From the NCBI GenBank assembly GCA_021775855.1, contig JAJFGZ010000030.1, forward strand, positions 1-32,105: a stretch of DNA of 32,105 nt, written 5' to 3'. This stretch comes from Hyphomicrobiales bacterium. GTDB taxonomy: Bacteria; Pseudomonadota; Alphaproteobacteria; Rhizobiales; NORP267. The notes under the pieces are model-generated. The model worked only from the letters and a program-made list of their open reading frames with translations. It ran no database searches and was not told the DNA's origin. Of this stretch, positions 1-8,753 are shown piece by piece. Each line of letters begins with the position of its first letter. The first letter of the stretch is position 1. The position numbers were made by a program, and so were the translations under genes.

Positions 1-53
1 TGAAATGGTCGCGTTTAGACCATGAGTAGTTAGTAGCGTTGAGTGAGTTTAGC

Positions 54-329
54 ATGACCGGTCAGTATATGCCGCGTGTAAAGTACGTAATCGGGCCAGA
101 CGGGAGTCCCTTGACGATTGCCGATCTGCCGCCCACTTCCACCCGCCGCTGGGTTATCCGGCGCAAAGCCGAAGTCGTCGCAGCTGTTCGGGGCGGTTTA
201 TTGAGCCTCGAAGAAGCCTGTGACCGATATACGCTGACCGTGGAGGAATTCCTGTCCTGGCAGCGCTCGATCGAACGCCACGGTCTGCCGGGCCTTCGGG
301 CAACCCGCGTACAACACTACCGCGCCTGA
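54..329 (+). CDS. sciP: SciP (DUF1153), small inhibitor of CtrA
   Basis: SciP is a small DNA-binding protein that represses CtrA-activated promoters in Caulobacter-type alphaproteobacteria. The 91-residue protein carries the hallmark family stretch IGPDGSPLTIADLPP, then a near-invariant helical part (RRKAEVVAAVRGGLLSLEEA, then YTLTVEEFLSWQ) that forms a helix-turn-helix-like fold, ending in GLPGLRAT. Length matches the family, about 90 residues. I chose the ATG at 54 because a GAGTGAG stretch lies about 6 bases upstream. In-frame alternatives are TTG at 39 and ATG at 69. It sits just upstream of the fliF operon on the same strand, and ctrA itself is 12.4 kb away. Family assignment is very firm; repression of local genes is inferred. 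Confidence 0.95.
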   Translation: MTGQYMPRVKYVIGPDGSPLTIADLPPTSTRRWVIRRKAEVVAAVRGGLLSLEEACDRYTLTVEEFLSWQRSIERHGLPGLRATRVQHYRA

Positions 330-637
330 TCTATCCTTAATTTCGAATTTGACGCATTGGCGGGCCACCCATGTCCGCCAAAATTCTTTGTACATCACCG
401 TGCAAAATTACGATGTCACCCTCCAAAACGGGTCTGACACCCCCAAACCGGCAAATTTTGCCCATCAAAACGCCTCATCTGGGTCTCTGTTAATCACTTG
501 TTTACCGATCACTGGGAAATTCTTGCCCAGGTAAGCGGTATTCGTTGCGATTTGAAAAAACAACGATGCCGTGGCGGTTTAAACACTAAGCCTCGACCAT
601 ATTGCGAAGAGGCTTTGACCGGTTGGGTGGGGAATCT
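330..637 (+). other. sciP-fliF intergenic region (no gene)
   Basis: This 308-base gap separates sciP from the GTG start of fliF. I see no convincing coding sequence: the short open frames here have no codon bias or family features. It should contain the promoter of the fliF operon. The only recognisable signal is an imperfect CtrA-type box at 490-504, listed separately. A GTTTAAAC palindrome lies near 577-584 and has no assigned role. No T-tailed terminator was seen after sciP. Confidence 0.6.
490..505 (+). promoter_or_regulatory. Imperfect CtrA-type box upstream of fliF
   Basis: The sequence reads TTAA, seven bases, then TTTAC. This is the CtrA consensus TTAA-N7-TTAA(C) with one mismatch in the second half. 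It lies about 135 bases upstream of the fliF start codon. In Caulobacter the fliF operon is a class II, CtrA-activated unit, so position and motif fit. One mismatch in an A/T-rich motif can arise by chance. Confidence 0.4.
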
Positions 638-2287
638 GTGAACGGCGTATTTGATTTTCTGAAAACACTGGGTGCGGCACGTCTTGGCGCCATGGGCGCC
701 GTTGCGGTCGGTTTGATCGGTTTTTTTGCTTTTCTCATCATGCGTCTATCCGAGCCGCAAATGGTGACATTGTATAGCGACCTGGACAGCCGGGATTCAT
801 CAGCAATTATCCGCGAACTGGAAAGCAGCAACATTCCGTTCGAACTCCGCTCGGACGGGACGGTCATTCTGGTGCCGAAAGAAAACGTCTTGCGCATGCG
901 GATGCAACTCGCGGAAGACGGTCTGCCGCTTGGCGGCTCCGTCGGGTACGAAATCTTCGATTCCAGTGACAGCCTTGGGACAACCTCTTTCGTTCAAAAC
1001 ATCAATCATTTGCGTGCACTCGAAGGGGAGCTGGCACGGACCATCCGGGCGCTCCAGCGGATCGAATTTGCCCGCGTCCATCTGGTCCTCAAAGAGCGCG
1101 AGGTATTTTCGCGCGACGAAGCCGAAGCCTCGGCCTCGATTGTCGTGAAAACCCGTGGCGATCTTGAACCGGCAAATGTACGCGCGATCCAGCACCTCGT
1201 TGCGTCCGCCGTGAACGGGCTCACCCCGTCCATGGTCTCGATTGTAGACGATTCCGGCAGACTTTTAGCCAACCCGGATTCAGGTGATGGTCAAGGCGGA
1301 TTTGCGTCATCGTTACAGGAACGCAACATCGCCGTTGAGACCAGACTGCGCAACGAGATCAGGGACATTGTCGAAAGCGTTGTCGGGCCTGGGCGTTCGC
1401 GCGTTAATGTGGCGGCGACCCTCAATTATAACCGCGTCACATTATCTTCCGACACGTTTGACCCGGAAGGGCGGGTCGTACGCTCCACCCAGACAAGAGA
1501 GGAATCCGCCTCATCGACGGACTCAGTCGGCCAGCAAGGCGTCTCGATCAGCAACGAATTACCCGGCGCAGATGGCACCGTCGCTTCCGAGGATGGCGGC
1601 ATCAGCGACAATTCGGAAAAAACCGAAGAAATCGTCAACTACGAAATTTCCCGAGTGACCAAAACAGAAATTCTGGAAGCTGGCCAGATCAGCCGGATTT
1701 CGGTGGCGGTACTCCTTGACGGGATATACAATTCCGATGATACCGGCAATGTCACCTATGAACCACGGAGCCAGGAGCAACTGGACCAGATCGCGGCCCT
1801 GGTGCGCTCAAGTATTGGGTACGATCAGGTGCGCGGCGACACGGTCGAAATCGCCAACCTGCGATTCGCCGCCCAGGCCCGCCCCCTGCCGCTAAGCGAA
1901 GAGGAAGTTTTTTTCGAACTCAATAAGAACGACTATTTCTATATAGCTGAATTGGCCGTTTTACTGATCATCTCAGGGCTCGTCCTCCTCTTTGTAGTCC
2001 GCCCGCTGGTACGCCGCATTCTCACCCCGGATGAAACCCAGGGTCTTGCGTCGCTGGGCAATGGACGTACCCTCGCGGTTGACGCCGAAGGCAGGCCCAT
2101 GGTTGCCGCCGGAGAAGAATTAGCCCAACTGGCACCGCCCGATACCGTAACGTCCGAGGCAATCGACACTGCCCAGGTTGCCGGACAGGCGCAGGCAGAT
2201 ACGTTGCGCAAAGTCGGCGAAATTGTAGACGCCAATCCCGATGAGGCCGTCACAATTATCCGGCAATGGATCGGAGAACCGGCATGA
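638..2287 (+). CDS. fliF: Flagellar MS-ring protein FliF
   Basis: FliF forms the membrane/supramembrane ring on which the basal body, C-ring and export apparatus assemble. The 549-residue product has an N-terminal membrane segment (about residues 20-37, [16 protein letters not shown]), the YscJ/FliF ring-building domain ([17 protein letters not shown], then the EGELARTI helix), a Ser/Thr/Glu-rich periplasmic stretch, and a second membrane segment ([16 protein letters not shown]). A cytoplasmic tail ends in [15 protein letters not shown], the usual FliG-binding peptide. The GTG at 638 is preferred to an in-frame TTG at 602: a G-rich stretch (GGTGGGGAA) precedes it, and the protein then begins where FliF proteins usually do. 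Its stop overlaps the fliG start by 4 bases (ATGA), implying translational coupling. Confidence 0.96.
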   Translation: MNGVFDFLKTLGAARLGAMGAVAVGLIGFFAFLIMRLSEPQMVTLYSDLDSRDSSAIIRELESSNIPFELRSDGTVILVPKENVLRMRMQLAEDGLPLGGSVGYEIFDSSDSLGTTSFVQNINHLRALEGELARTIRALQRIEFARVHLVLKEREVFSRDEAEASASIVVKTRGDLEPANVRAIQHLVASAVNGLTPSMVSIVDDSGRLLANPDSGDGQGGFASSLQERNIAVETRLRNEIRDIVESVVGPGRSRVNVAATLNYNRVTLSSDTFDPEGRVVRSTQTREESASSTDSVGQQGVSISNELPGADGTVASEDGGISDNSEKTEEIVNYEISRVTKTEILEAGQISRISVAVLLDGIYNSDDTGNVTYEPRSQEQLDQIAALVRSSIGYDQVRGDTVEIANLRFAAQARPLPLSEEEVFFELNKNDYFYIAELAVLLIISGLVLLFVVRPLVRRILTPDETQGLASLGNGRTLAVDAEGRPMVAAGEELAQLAPPDTVTSEAIDTAQVAGQAQADTLRKVGEIVDANPDEAVTIIRQWIGEPA

Positions 2288-3342
2288 ACCAGGAGGTCGC
2301 GGCGGTCGCCGATCCGGCAGCATCGCCCGGAACCGCACGCGGCGCATCTGAACTGAATGGTCCCGAGCGCGCCGGTGTTCTCATGCTTGCTCTCGGCAAT
2401 GAGTACGGTCAGAAAATCTGGAAAAAGCTCGAGGACGACGAGATCAAAACCATTTCCGTCGCCATGTCGAAGCTCGGAAATATCGAGACCAATGCTGTCG
2501 AGCATCTGGTCATGGAATTTGTAACGCAATTGACGTCCAGCGGCGCCGTACTCGGAAGTTTTGAATCGACCGAGCAACTTTTGAACGAGTTTCTTGACCC
2601 AAGTCGAGTGGTCTCAATCATGGAAGAAATTAGAGGTCCTGCCGGCCGGAACATGTGGGAAAAACTGTCCAACGTGCAAGATTCGGTGCTGGCCAACTAT
2701 CTCAAGAACGAATACCCGCAAACAGTTGCCGTCGTGCTGTCCAAAATCAAGCACGAACATGCAGCTCGGGTATTGACCAGTCTGCCCGAGGAATTTTCCC
2801 TCGAAGTCGTCGAACGCATGCTCAAGATGGAGAATATCCAGAAAGACATTCTGGAAAAAATAGAAGAAACCCTGCGTCTGGAATTCATGGCAAGCCTCGC
2901 CCAGACTCAGCGTCGCGATGCCCATGAATCCATGGCCGATATCTTCAACAATTTCGATCGCCAGACTGAAAGCCGCTTTATGAGTGCGCTGGAGGAGAAG
3001 GATGAAGAGGCGGCAGAGCGGATAAAAACCCTGATGTTCACCTTCGAAGATCTTGGAAAACTGGAGGCCGCCGGTGTCCAGACGCTGTTGCGCGGCGTCG
3101 ACAAGGATAAACTGGCAATCTGCCTGAAGGGCACCACAGACGCGATGCGGGACTTCTTCTTTGCCAACATGTCTGAGCGTGCCGGCAAGATGCTCATGGA
3201 AGACATGGAGGTTCTCGGTCCGGTCAGATTGCGCGACGTGGATGAGGCCCAGACCCAAATGGTAAACATCGCCAAGGACCTTGCTGCCAAAGGCGACATA
3301 ATCATCAGCAAGGGCAGCGGCGACGACGAGATGATCTTTTGA
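2284..3342 (+). CDS. fliG: Flagellar motor switch protein FliG
   Basis: FliG is the C-ring protein that contacts FliF and the stator and transmits torque. The 352-residue product shows the FliG N-domain ([13 protein letters not shown], then [17 protein letters not shown]), the middle domain with the [13 protein letters not shown] stretch (EHPQ-type motif), and the C-terminal torque helix region ([20 protein letters not shown], then [16 protein letters not shown]). It is slightly longer than E. coli FliG because of about 25 Ala/Pro-rich N-terminal residues. ATG 2284 overlaps the fliF stop and has GGAGA about 7 bases upstream, so it is preferred over the in-frame ATG at 2266. Confidence 0.97.
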   Translation: MNQEVAAVADPAASPGTARGASELNGPERAGVLMLALGNEYGQKIWKKLEDDEIKTISVAMSKLGNIETNAVEHLVMEFVTQLTSSGAVLGSFESTEQLLNEFLDPSRVVSIMEEIRGPAGRNMWEKLSNVQDSVLANYLKNEYPQTVAVVLSKIKHEHAARVLTSLPEEFSLEVVERMLKMENIQKDILEKIEETLRLEFMASLAQTQRRDAHESMADIFNNFDRQTESRFMSALEEKDEEAAERIKTLMFTFEDLGKLEAAGVQTLLRGVDKDKLAICLKGTTDAMRDFFFANMSERAGKMLMEDMEVLGPVRLRDVDEAQTQMVNIAKDLAAKGDIIISKGSGDDEMIF

Positions 3343-3370
3343 GTGAAATAACGAAAGTACGAACAATCTG

Positions 3371-4087
3371 ATGGATGCCCACTCACGCTATATGTTTGAC
3401 GCCGTATTCGCGAGTTCGGTCAAAGGGCCGGCCGCCAAAGCGGAAATCCCGCGTCATACCGACCAGGCGCTCGAAACCGCTCGCGATGGTGCCTATCAAC
3501 AAGGACTCGCCGATGGCCGAACTCAGGCGATCAGTGAAACCTCTTCACAAACCGATCAAATGATCGCGCGGATTCTGGAACTGGTGCAGATCGCCAATCA
3601 GGATTTGGCCAGGGCGCAAGAAAAAAGCGCGGAACAAGCAGCGCGGCTGGCATTGGCGACGGTCCGGACTCTGGTCCCCGTCCTGATCGCCAAAGAACCG
3701 GAAGGCGAATTGCTGGCCCTGTTCGGTGAATGCGTCGCGCAATTGGATGACGCCCCGCAACTAATCATCCACGTACCAGCCAGTTCGGCCGAAGACCTGA
3801 AAGCCAGGCTCGACAATGCCGCCGCAAATATTGTGGCGAACAATGAAATCCGGGTCATTGTGGACGAGAACATGGATGATGGCGATTGCCGGATCGCCTG
3901 GGCGACCGGTGAGGTTTCTCGCAGCCGGGAACAATTGGAGCAGCAAATCATTGAAATCATTGAGCGGCGTTTCCCCTCCGATCCGGGGATCGGCCCAACC
4001 GAATTGCAGGCCATGGCGGCCGATGCCATTGACCCGAATGGCATCGATATGGAGGAACGCCTTGACCATGAAGGAACTTCAAAATGA
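3371..4087 (+). CDS. fliH: FliH-like flagellar assembly protein (FlbE type)
   Basis: FliH regulates the export ATPase FliI and docks it at the C-ring. This 238-residue protein sits where Caulobacter has flbE/fliH, between fliG and fliN. It has the family layout: a variable N-terminus with a GAYQQGLADGRTQA segment like the FliH/YscL glycine-repeat helix, a coiled-coil (about residues 55-90), and an alpha/beta C-terminal domain containing IRVIVDENMDDGDCRIAWATG, matching the conserved DP-x-LxxGDCRIEW-type region. An acidic tail follows. Its stop overlaps fliN by 4 bases. The family is highly divergent, so the symbol rests on both sequence and position. Confidence 0.85.
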   Translation: MDAHSRYMFDAVFASSVKGPAAKAEIPRHTDQALETARDGAYQQGLADGRTQAISETSSQTDQMIARILELVQIANQDLARAQEKSAEQAARLALATVRTLVPVLIAKEPEGELLALFGECVAQLDDAPQLIIHVPASSAEDLKARLDNAAANIVANNEIRVIVDENMDDGDCRIAWATGEVSRSREQLEQQIIEIIERRFPSDPGIGPTELQAMAADAIDPNGIDMEERLDHEGTSK

Positions 4088-4449
4088 GTGATGAAATCGA
4101 AGTCGAAGCCCCTGACGATGCCGAGATGCCACTGGACGACCTGTCCGACATGCATGACGCCCAGGTGGACGGCGAGCACCAATCCGACGATGACAGCGAC
4201 TCGAGCACGCATTCGGCTGGTGAGTTGGAAGCCGTGTTCGATGTCCCCGTGAAAGTCAAAGCCATTCTTGGGCGCACCACCATCGATGTGGCTGAACTTT
4301 TGAAAGTTGGCAAAGGTACGGTAATCGAACTCGACCGCAAGGTTGGTGAGGCGATCGACATATTTGTCAACAACCGCTTGGTGGCGCGTGGCGAAGTGGT
4401 TCTCGTCGAAGACCGGTTGGGCGTTACCATGACAGAAATGATCAAATAA
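4084..4449 (+). CDS. fliN: Flagellar motor switch protein FliN
   Basis: FliN is the lowest C-ring component; with FliM it sets rotation direction and receives FliH-FliI cargo. The 121-residue protein has an acidic, disordered first 45 residues (many Asp/Glu), then a complete SpoA/FliN domain: VFDVPVKVKAILGRTTIDVA, LLKVGKGTVIELDRKVGEAI, then FVNNRLVARGEVVLVEDRLG. The start codon overlaps the stop of fliH (ATGA), so expression is coupled. FliM is not in the window. Confidence 0.96.
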   Translation: MSDEIEVEAPDDAEMPLDDLSDMHDAQVDGEHQSDDDSDSSTHSAGELEAVFDVPVKVKAILGRTTIDVAELLKVGKGTVIELDRKVGEAIDIFVNNRLVARGEVVLVEDRLGVTMTEMIK

Positions 4450-4456
4450 ACCCGCA

Positions 4457-4476
4457 GCTGGAAAGGTCTTTCCGGC
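4457..4476 (+). repeat. Hairpin between fliN and flbD
   Basis: An inverted repeat GCTGGAAAG-GT-CTTTCCGGC gives a 9-bp stem (one G-T wobble) 7 bases after the fliN stop. No T-run follows, so it is not a standard intrinsic terminator. It could attenuate transcription, or be an mRNA-processing or stability element that sets flbD expression relative to the upstream structural genes. Confidence 0.4.
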
Positions 4477-4505
4477 CCAAGCGGCACTGAACGGAGTTAT
4501 TTCAA

Positions 4506-5876
4506 ATGAGACTTCTAATTATCGGCTCACTCAAGGGGCAATTGTCTACAGCCACCAAGATGGCGATGGACAAGGGCGCAAAGGTTGTGCACGCCGATTC
4601 CATAGATATCGCACTCACATCCCTGCGCTCGGGGCGGAGCGCTGATCTACTCATGGTCGATGTGGTTGAAAATATCGGAGAACTGATCGAACGGCTGGAA
4701 ACCGAACATATCCACGTTCCGGTGGTTGCATGTGGTGTCGAGACCGACGCCGCGGCAGCGGTCAAGGCGATCCGCTCCGGCGCCAAGGAATATATCCCGC
4801 TTCCCCCCGACGCAGAACTGATTGCCGCGGTCCTCGCCGCCGTCGCCGAAGAAAGCAACGTGCTGATCTACCGCGACGAAGCCATGGCCCGGGTCATGCA
4901 GCTTGCCGGGCAGGTTGCCCCGTCCGACGCGAGCATATTAATCACTGGCGAATCGGGCGTTGGCAAGGAAGTCCTGGCGCGATTTGTTCACGGCAAATCC
5001 AATCGAGCCGACAAGCAGTTCATCTCCATAAATTGCGCCGCTATCCCTGAAGCCTTGCTCGAATCCGAATTATTCGGGCATGAAAAAGGGGCTTTTACCG
5101 GCGCAATCGCCCGCCGGATCGGCAAGTTCGAAGAGGCCGATGGCGGCACGCTTCTACTCGACGAAATCAGCGAAATGGATACCCGCCTGCAGGCCAAACT
5201 GCTCCGCGCCATCCAGGAACGCGTGATCGACCGGGTCGGCGGCAGATCCCCGATCAAAGTAAATATTCGGATCATCGCCACGTCGAACCGCGATCTGGTC
5301 CAGGCCACGCACAACGGGTCTTTCCGCGAAGACCTTCTATACCGGCTCAACGTCGTGAACCTGAACATCCCGCCCCTGCGCGATCGCCCGGCGGATATCG
5401 TCGAGCTTGCCAATCATTTCATCAGCAAATATTCCGAAGCCAACGCAATCACGGTCCACCCGTTGTCGAAGGCCGCCAAGCAGCAATTGATCGCCTCAAG
5501 GTGGAGCGGCAATGTGCGTGAACTCGAAAACACGATGCACCGGGCCATCCTGCTGGCCACGGGCGATGAGATCGGCGTCGACGACATCCGTATGCCGGAC
5601 GGCACGCCGATCAACGAAGCCAATAACGGCGACCTCAGCGTAACCGCGCAGGCGGCGATAACCGCCGAATTGACGGCCCGCAACCTGGTCGGACAAACGG
5701 TCGCCAAAGTCGAACAGGATTTGATCCTGGAAACCCTCGGGCATTGTCTGGGCAACCGGACCCACGCCGCCAATATCTTGGGAATTTCGATCCGCACCAT
5801 GCGCAACAAATTGAAACTATACGCGGATGAAGGCGTCGATATCCCGATGCCCCGGGACATGCGCGCCGCATCCTGA
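4506..5876 (+). CDS. flbD: Sigma-54-dependent flagellar regulator FlbD
   Basis: FlbD is the alphaproteobacterial activator of late (class III/IV) sigma-54 flagellar promoters and a repressor of the fliF operon. The 456-residue protein has an N-terminal receiver-like domain (1-115) that keeps an Asp at about 52 (LLMVDVV) but lacks the acidic pair usually near residues 8-9, as expected for FlbD. A full AAA+ domain follows: Walker A GESGVGKE (148-155), the sigma-54 contact loop GAFTGA (195-200), GGTLLLDEISEMD and the arginine-finger region. A Fis-type helix-turn-helix closes the protein (NRTHAANILGISIRTMRNKL). It starts with MRLLIIG and keeps the VPVVACGV and IPLPPDAELIAAVLAAV stretches typical of the family. 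It lies in the fliF operon, as in Caulobacter. Confidence 0.95.
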   Translation: MRLLIIGSLKGQLSTATKMAMDKGAKVVHADSIDIALTSLRSGRSADLLMVDVVENIGELIERLETEHIHVPVVACGVETDAAAAVKAIRSGAKEYIPLPPDAELIAAVLAAVAEESNVLIYRDEAMARVMQLAGQVAPSDASILITGESGVGKEVLARFVHGKSNRADKQFISINCAAIPEALLESELFGHEKGAFTGAIARRIGKFEEADGGTLLLDEISEMDTRLQAKLLRAIQERVIDRVGGRSPIKVNIRIIATSNRDLVQATHNGSFREDLLYRLNVVNLNIPPLRDRPADIVELANHFISKYSEANAITVHPLSKAAKQQLIASRWSGNVRELENTMHRAILLATGDEIGVDDIRMPDGTPINEANNGDLSVTAQAAITAELTARNLVGQTVAKVEQDLILETLGHCLGNRTHAANILGISIRTMRNKLKLYADEGVDIPMPRDMRAAS

Positions 5877-5926
5877 ACGATCATTGCAAATATTCGATTG
5901 CCAAAGCCCTGGGAAATGCCTGACGC

Positions 5927-8047
5927 ATGAGTGACGTCGCACCGAACAAGTCAACCGCACAGACCGGTATGGCGTCCACAATGACGGCGATGGGCAGTCT
6001 CGCCAAGCGCGGCGATCTGGCACTGGCACTCGGCGTAATCGGTATCCTCGTGGTGCTGATCCTACCGTTGCCTCCGATGATGCTGGACCTGTTTCTGGCG
6101 CTCTCGATCGTATTCTCTGTCCTGATATTGATGACGGCCCTGTTCATCCACACGCCGCTGGAATTCTCCGCCTTTCCAACCGTGCTGCTGATCGCCACCA
6201 TGATGCGATTATCTCTAAATCTGGCATCCACCCGGCTGATATTGGCCAACGGACACGAGGGGCCCGGTGCCGCCGGGCATGTCATTGAAGCGTTCGGCAA
6301 TTTTGTCATGCAGGGCAATTTTGTCATCGGGATCATTGTATTCGCGATTCTTGTGATCGTGAACTTTATCGTCATCACCAAAGGATCCGGGCGCATCGCA
6401 GAAGTCGCCGCCCGTTTCACCCTGGACGCCATGCCGGGTAAACAGATGGCAATCGATGCCGACTTGTCTGCTGGCCTGATTGACGAGGGCGAAGCAAAAG
6501 CACGGCGCAAGAAACTGGAAGACGAATCATCGTTTTTCGGGGCCATGGACGGGGCCTCGAAATTTGTACGCGGTGACGCGATCGCCGGCCTGCTGATCAC
6601 CTTCATCAACATTATCGGCGGCATGATCGTCGGCGTCGCGCAAAACGGCCTGTCAGTCGCCGAAGCCGGTTCGACCTACACCCTGCTCACCGTTGGTGAC
6701 GGGCTTGTCAGTCAAATCCCGGCGCTGATCGTATCAACCGCCGCAGGCCTGCTGGTGTCGAAGGCGGGCGTCGATGGATCGGCCGACAAAGCCCTTCTCT
6801 CGCAATTGTCCGGATACCCCAAGGCGCTTGGCATGTCATCCTTCGTGATGGTTGTCATGTCGCTGCTGCCCGGCATTCCGATGATCCCATTCTTGGCGCT
6901 TGCGATCGGCACCGGTCTCCTCGCCTGGCAGGTGAACAATCGTCAAAATGCGGTCATTCAGCAGCGGGAGGCCCAGCAGGTTTCTCAAATTAGAGACGCC
7001 GAACCCAAGGAAGAGCCCATTTCGTCTGCGCTCAAAATGGACGAATTGCGAATCGAGCTTGGCTACGGCCTGCTGCCGCTGATCAATGGCGGACCGGAGG
7101 AGGACCGGCTCACTTCACAGATCAAGGCCCTGCGCCGCCAACTCGCCTCCGACATGGGTTTCATCATGCCGTCGGTGCGTCTGCTCGACAATATGCAGCT
7201 TGAATCGAACAAGTATCAAATCAAGGTCAAGGAAGTGGAAGCCGGACACGGAACCCTCTACCCGGACCAGTTGATGGTCATGGACCCCGCTGGCGGCCAG
7301 GTCGAACTTCCGGGCCACAATACTATCGAGCCGACTTTTGGCTTGCCGGCCACCTGGATCGACAAAGACCTGCGCGAAGACGCGTCGCTCAAGGGCTACA
7401 CGGTTGTCGACCCATCAACCGTCCTCTCGACCCATCTGACCGAGTTGCTGAAGGCTAACATGTCCGAGATGTTGTCTTACGCCGAGGTGCAGAAATTGCT
7501 GGGTGAGCTGCCCCCGGAACATCAGAAGTTGCTGGAAGATATCGTTCCCAGCCAGATATCGGTGAGCGGAGTCCAGCGCATTCTGCAATCCCTTTTGGCG
7601 GAGCGGATTTCGATCCGCGATCTCCAGTCGATCCTCGAAGGGATCGCCGAAGTTGCGGGGTCTGTCACTTCAACCCAGGCCATCAGCGAACATGTGCGTT
7701 CGCGCCTTGCCCGCCAAATTTGCGCCGCCAACAATTCCCCGAACGGGTACCTTCCCCTGATCGCGCTCTCGCCGAAATGGGAACAGAATTTTGCCGACGC
7801 CATTGTCGGCCAGGACGAAGAACGCCAGCTCGCCATGGCACCAAGCATGTTGCAAGATTTCATCCAGGCTGTGCACGACAGCTACGAAGAAGCGGCCCAG
7901 CAGGGCGAAATGCCGATCCTGCTGACAAGCCCCGGCATCCGTCCCTTTGTGCGCTCGATCATCGAACGTTTCCGCGCCCAGACAACAGTTATTTCCCAGA
8001 ACGAAATCCACCCCCAGGCCAAACTGAAAACAGTCGGTGCGATCTAG
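5927..8047 (+). CDS. flhA: Flagellar type III export gate protein FlhA
   Basis: FlhA is the large integral membrane component of the flagellar export gate. The 706-residue protein has eight predicted membrane helices in the first 350 residues, starting with LALALGVIGILVVLILPLPP. The FHIPEP signature is clear: RFTLDAMPGKQMAIDADL (about 163-180), followed by the charged cytoplasmic loop ARRKKLEDESSFFGAMDGAS. The C-terminal cytosolic domain (about 370-706) contains LGYGLLPLI, the Leu-rich ring-forming region and LPVLL-like segments (MPILLTSPGIRPFVRSIIERF). Length is normal (690-710). It starts 50 bases after flbD and is followed after 3 bases by a GNAT gene, suggesting one transcript. Confidence 0.97.
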   Translation: MSDVAPNKSTAQTGMASTMTAMGSLAKRGDLALALGVIGILVVLILPLPPMMLDLFLALSIVFSVLILMTALFIHTPLEFSAFPTVLLIATMMRLSLNLASTRLILANGHEGPGAAGHVIEAFGNFVMQGNFVIGIIVFAILVIVNFIVITKGSGRIAEVAARFTLDAMPGKQMAIDADLSAGLIDEGEAKARRKKLEDESSFFGAMDGASKFVRGDAIAGLLITFINIIGGMIVGVAQNGLSVAEAGSTYTLLTVGDGLVSQIPALIVSTAAGLLVSKAGVDGSADKALLSQLSGYPKALGMSSFVMVVMSLLPGIPMIPFLALAIGTGLLAWQVNNRQNAVIQQREAQQVSQIRDAEPKEEPISSALKMDELRIELGYGLLPLINGGPEEDRLTSQIKALRRQLASDMGFIMPSVRLLDNMQLESNKYQIKVKEVEAGHGTLYPDQLMVMDPAGGQVELPGHNTIEPTFGLPATWIDKDLREDASLKGYTVVDPSTVLSTHLTELLKANMSEMLSYAEVQKLLGELPPEHQKLLEDIVPSQISVSGVQRILQSLLAERISIRDLQSILEGIAEVAGSVTSTQAISEHVRSRLARQICAANNSPNGYLPLIALSPKWEQNFADAIVGQDEERQLAMAPSMLQDFIQAVHDSYEEAAQQGEMPILLTSPGIRPFVRSIIERFRAQTTVISQNEIHPQAKLKTVGAI

Positions 8048-8050
8048 ATT

Positions 8051-8653
8051 ATGGTTGAATTGAACCTGTCCGGTGAAACCGATCTGCCGAAGGGCAAGAT
8101 CGCAAGCGTCGTCACCTATCTCGAAATGACAGCACCGCCGGGCGAGCGGCCAGTCCCTGACCGCCAGGATTTGAGTCTCGAGAAAGTAGATGCACCCGGC
8201 CTCGACTGGTACCGGGGAATATACCGGACGATCGGGGAAAACTGGCTCTGGTTCACGCGCCTCCAAATGGAGGATCGGGCGTTGCATATTATTCTGGAAA
8301 GCGACCATACGGAGGTCTACATCCTTCGATCAGGTGGCAAGGATATTGGCCTGTTCGAACTGGACATTTCCGATTTCCCAGATATCGAATTGGCGTTTTT
8401 CGGTACTGTTCCGGATCAACAGGGCTCTGGGGCGGGTCGATGGATGATGACCCATGGTCTGCAGCATGCCTGGGTCAAATCACCTAAAAGGGTCTGGCTG
8501 CATACCTGCAATCTGGACCACCCCGCGGCATTGCCGTTTTACGTGCGCACCGGATTTACGCCATACAAATTCGGCATCGACGTGGATGACGATCCGCGTC
8601 TCACTGGCGTATTGGACCCGTCCGCTGCGCCGCACCTGCCGCTTCTACGTTAG
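8051..8653 (+). CDS. GNAT-family N-acetyltransferase
   Basis: The second half of this 200-residue protein is a GNAT fold. It has a beta strand and acetyl-CoA pyrophosphate loop (IELAFFGTVPDQQGSGAGRW, with Q/R-x-x-G-x-G/A at about 123-129) and motif B (NLDHPAALPFYVRTGF). The first 90 residues are an uncharacteristic extension with aromatic content (WYRGIYRTIGENWLW). The acyl acceptor cannot be read from sequence. It begins 3 bases after the flhA stop, so it is probably co-translated with flhA. A role in modifying a flagellar protein or glycan is possible but unsupported. No signal peptide or membrane segment is seen, so it should act in the cytoplasm. Confidence 0.85.
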   Translation: MVELNLSGETDLPKGKIASVVTYLEMTAPPGERPVPDRQDLSLEKVDAPGLDWYRGIYRTIGENWLWFTRLQMEDRALHIILESDHTEVYILRSGGKDIGLFELDISDFPDIELAFFGTVPDQQGSGAGRWMMTHGLQHAWVKSPKRVWLHTCNLDHPAALPFYVRTGFTPYKFGIDVDDDPRLTGVLDPSAAPHLPLLR

Positions 8654-8753
8654 CAAAATAGAATTGACCGACAGGGATCGGTTCCTCTACGAATTTCAGG
8701 TCTTAAATTTCCAGCTGAACGCTCGGAATGCACAATCACACTGGACCTGACAG

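Noticed and set aside
577..584. GTTTAAAC palindrome upstream of fliF as a CtrA site
   Set aside because: There is only one TTAA half-site with no partner at 7 bases.
2614..3366. 250-codon open frame on the minus strand opposite fliG
   Set aside because: It is a shadow of fliG: no start signal, odd His/Phe/Gln-rich composition, and the plus-strand protein is unmistakable.
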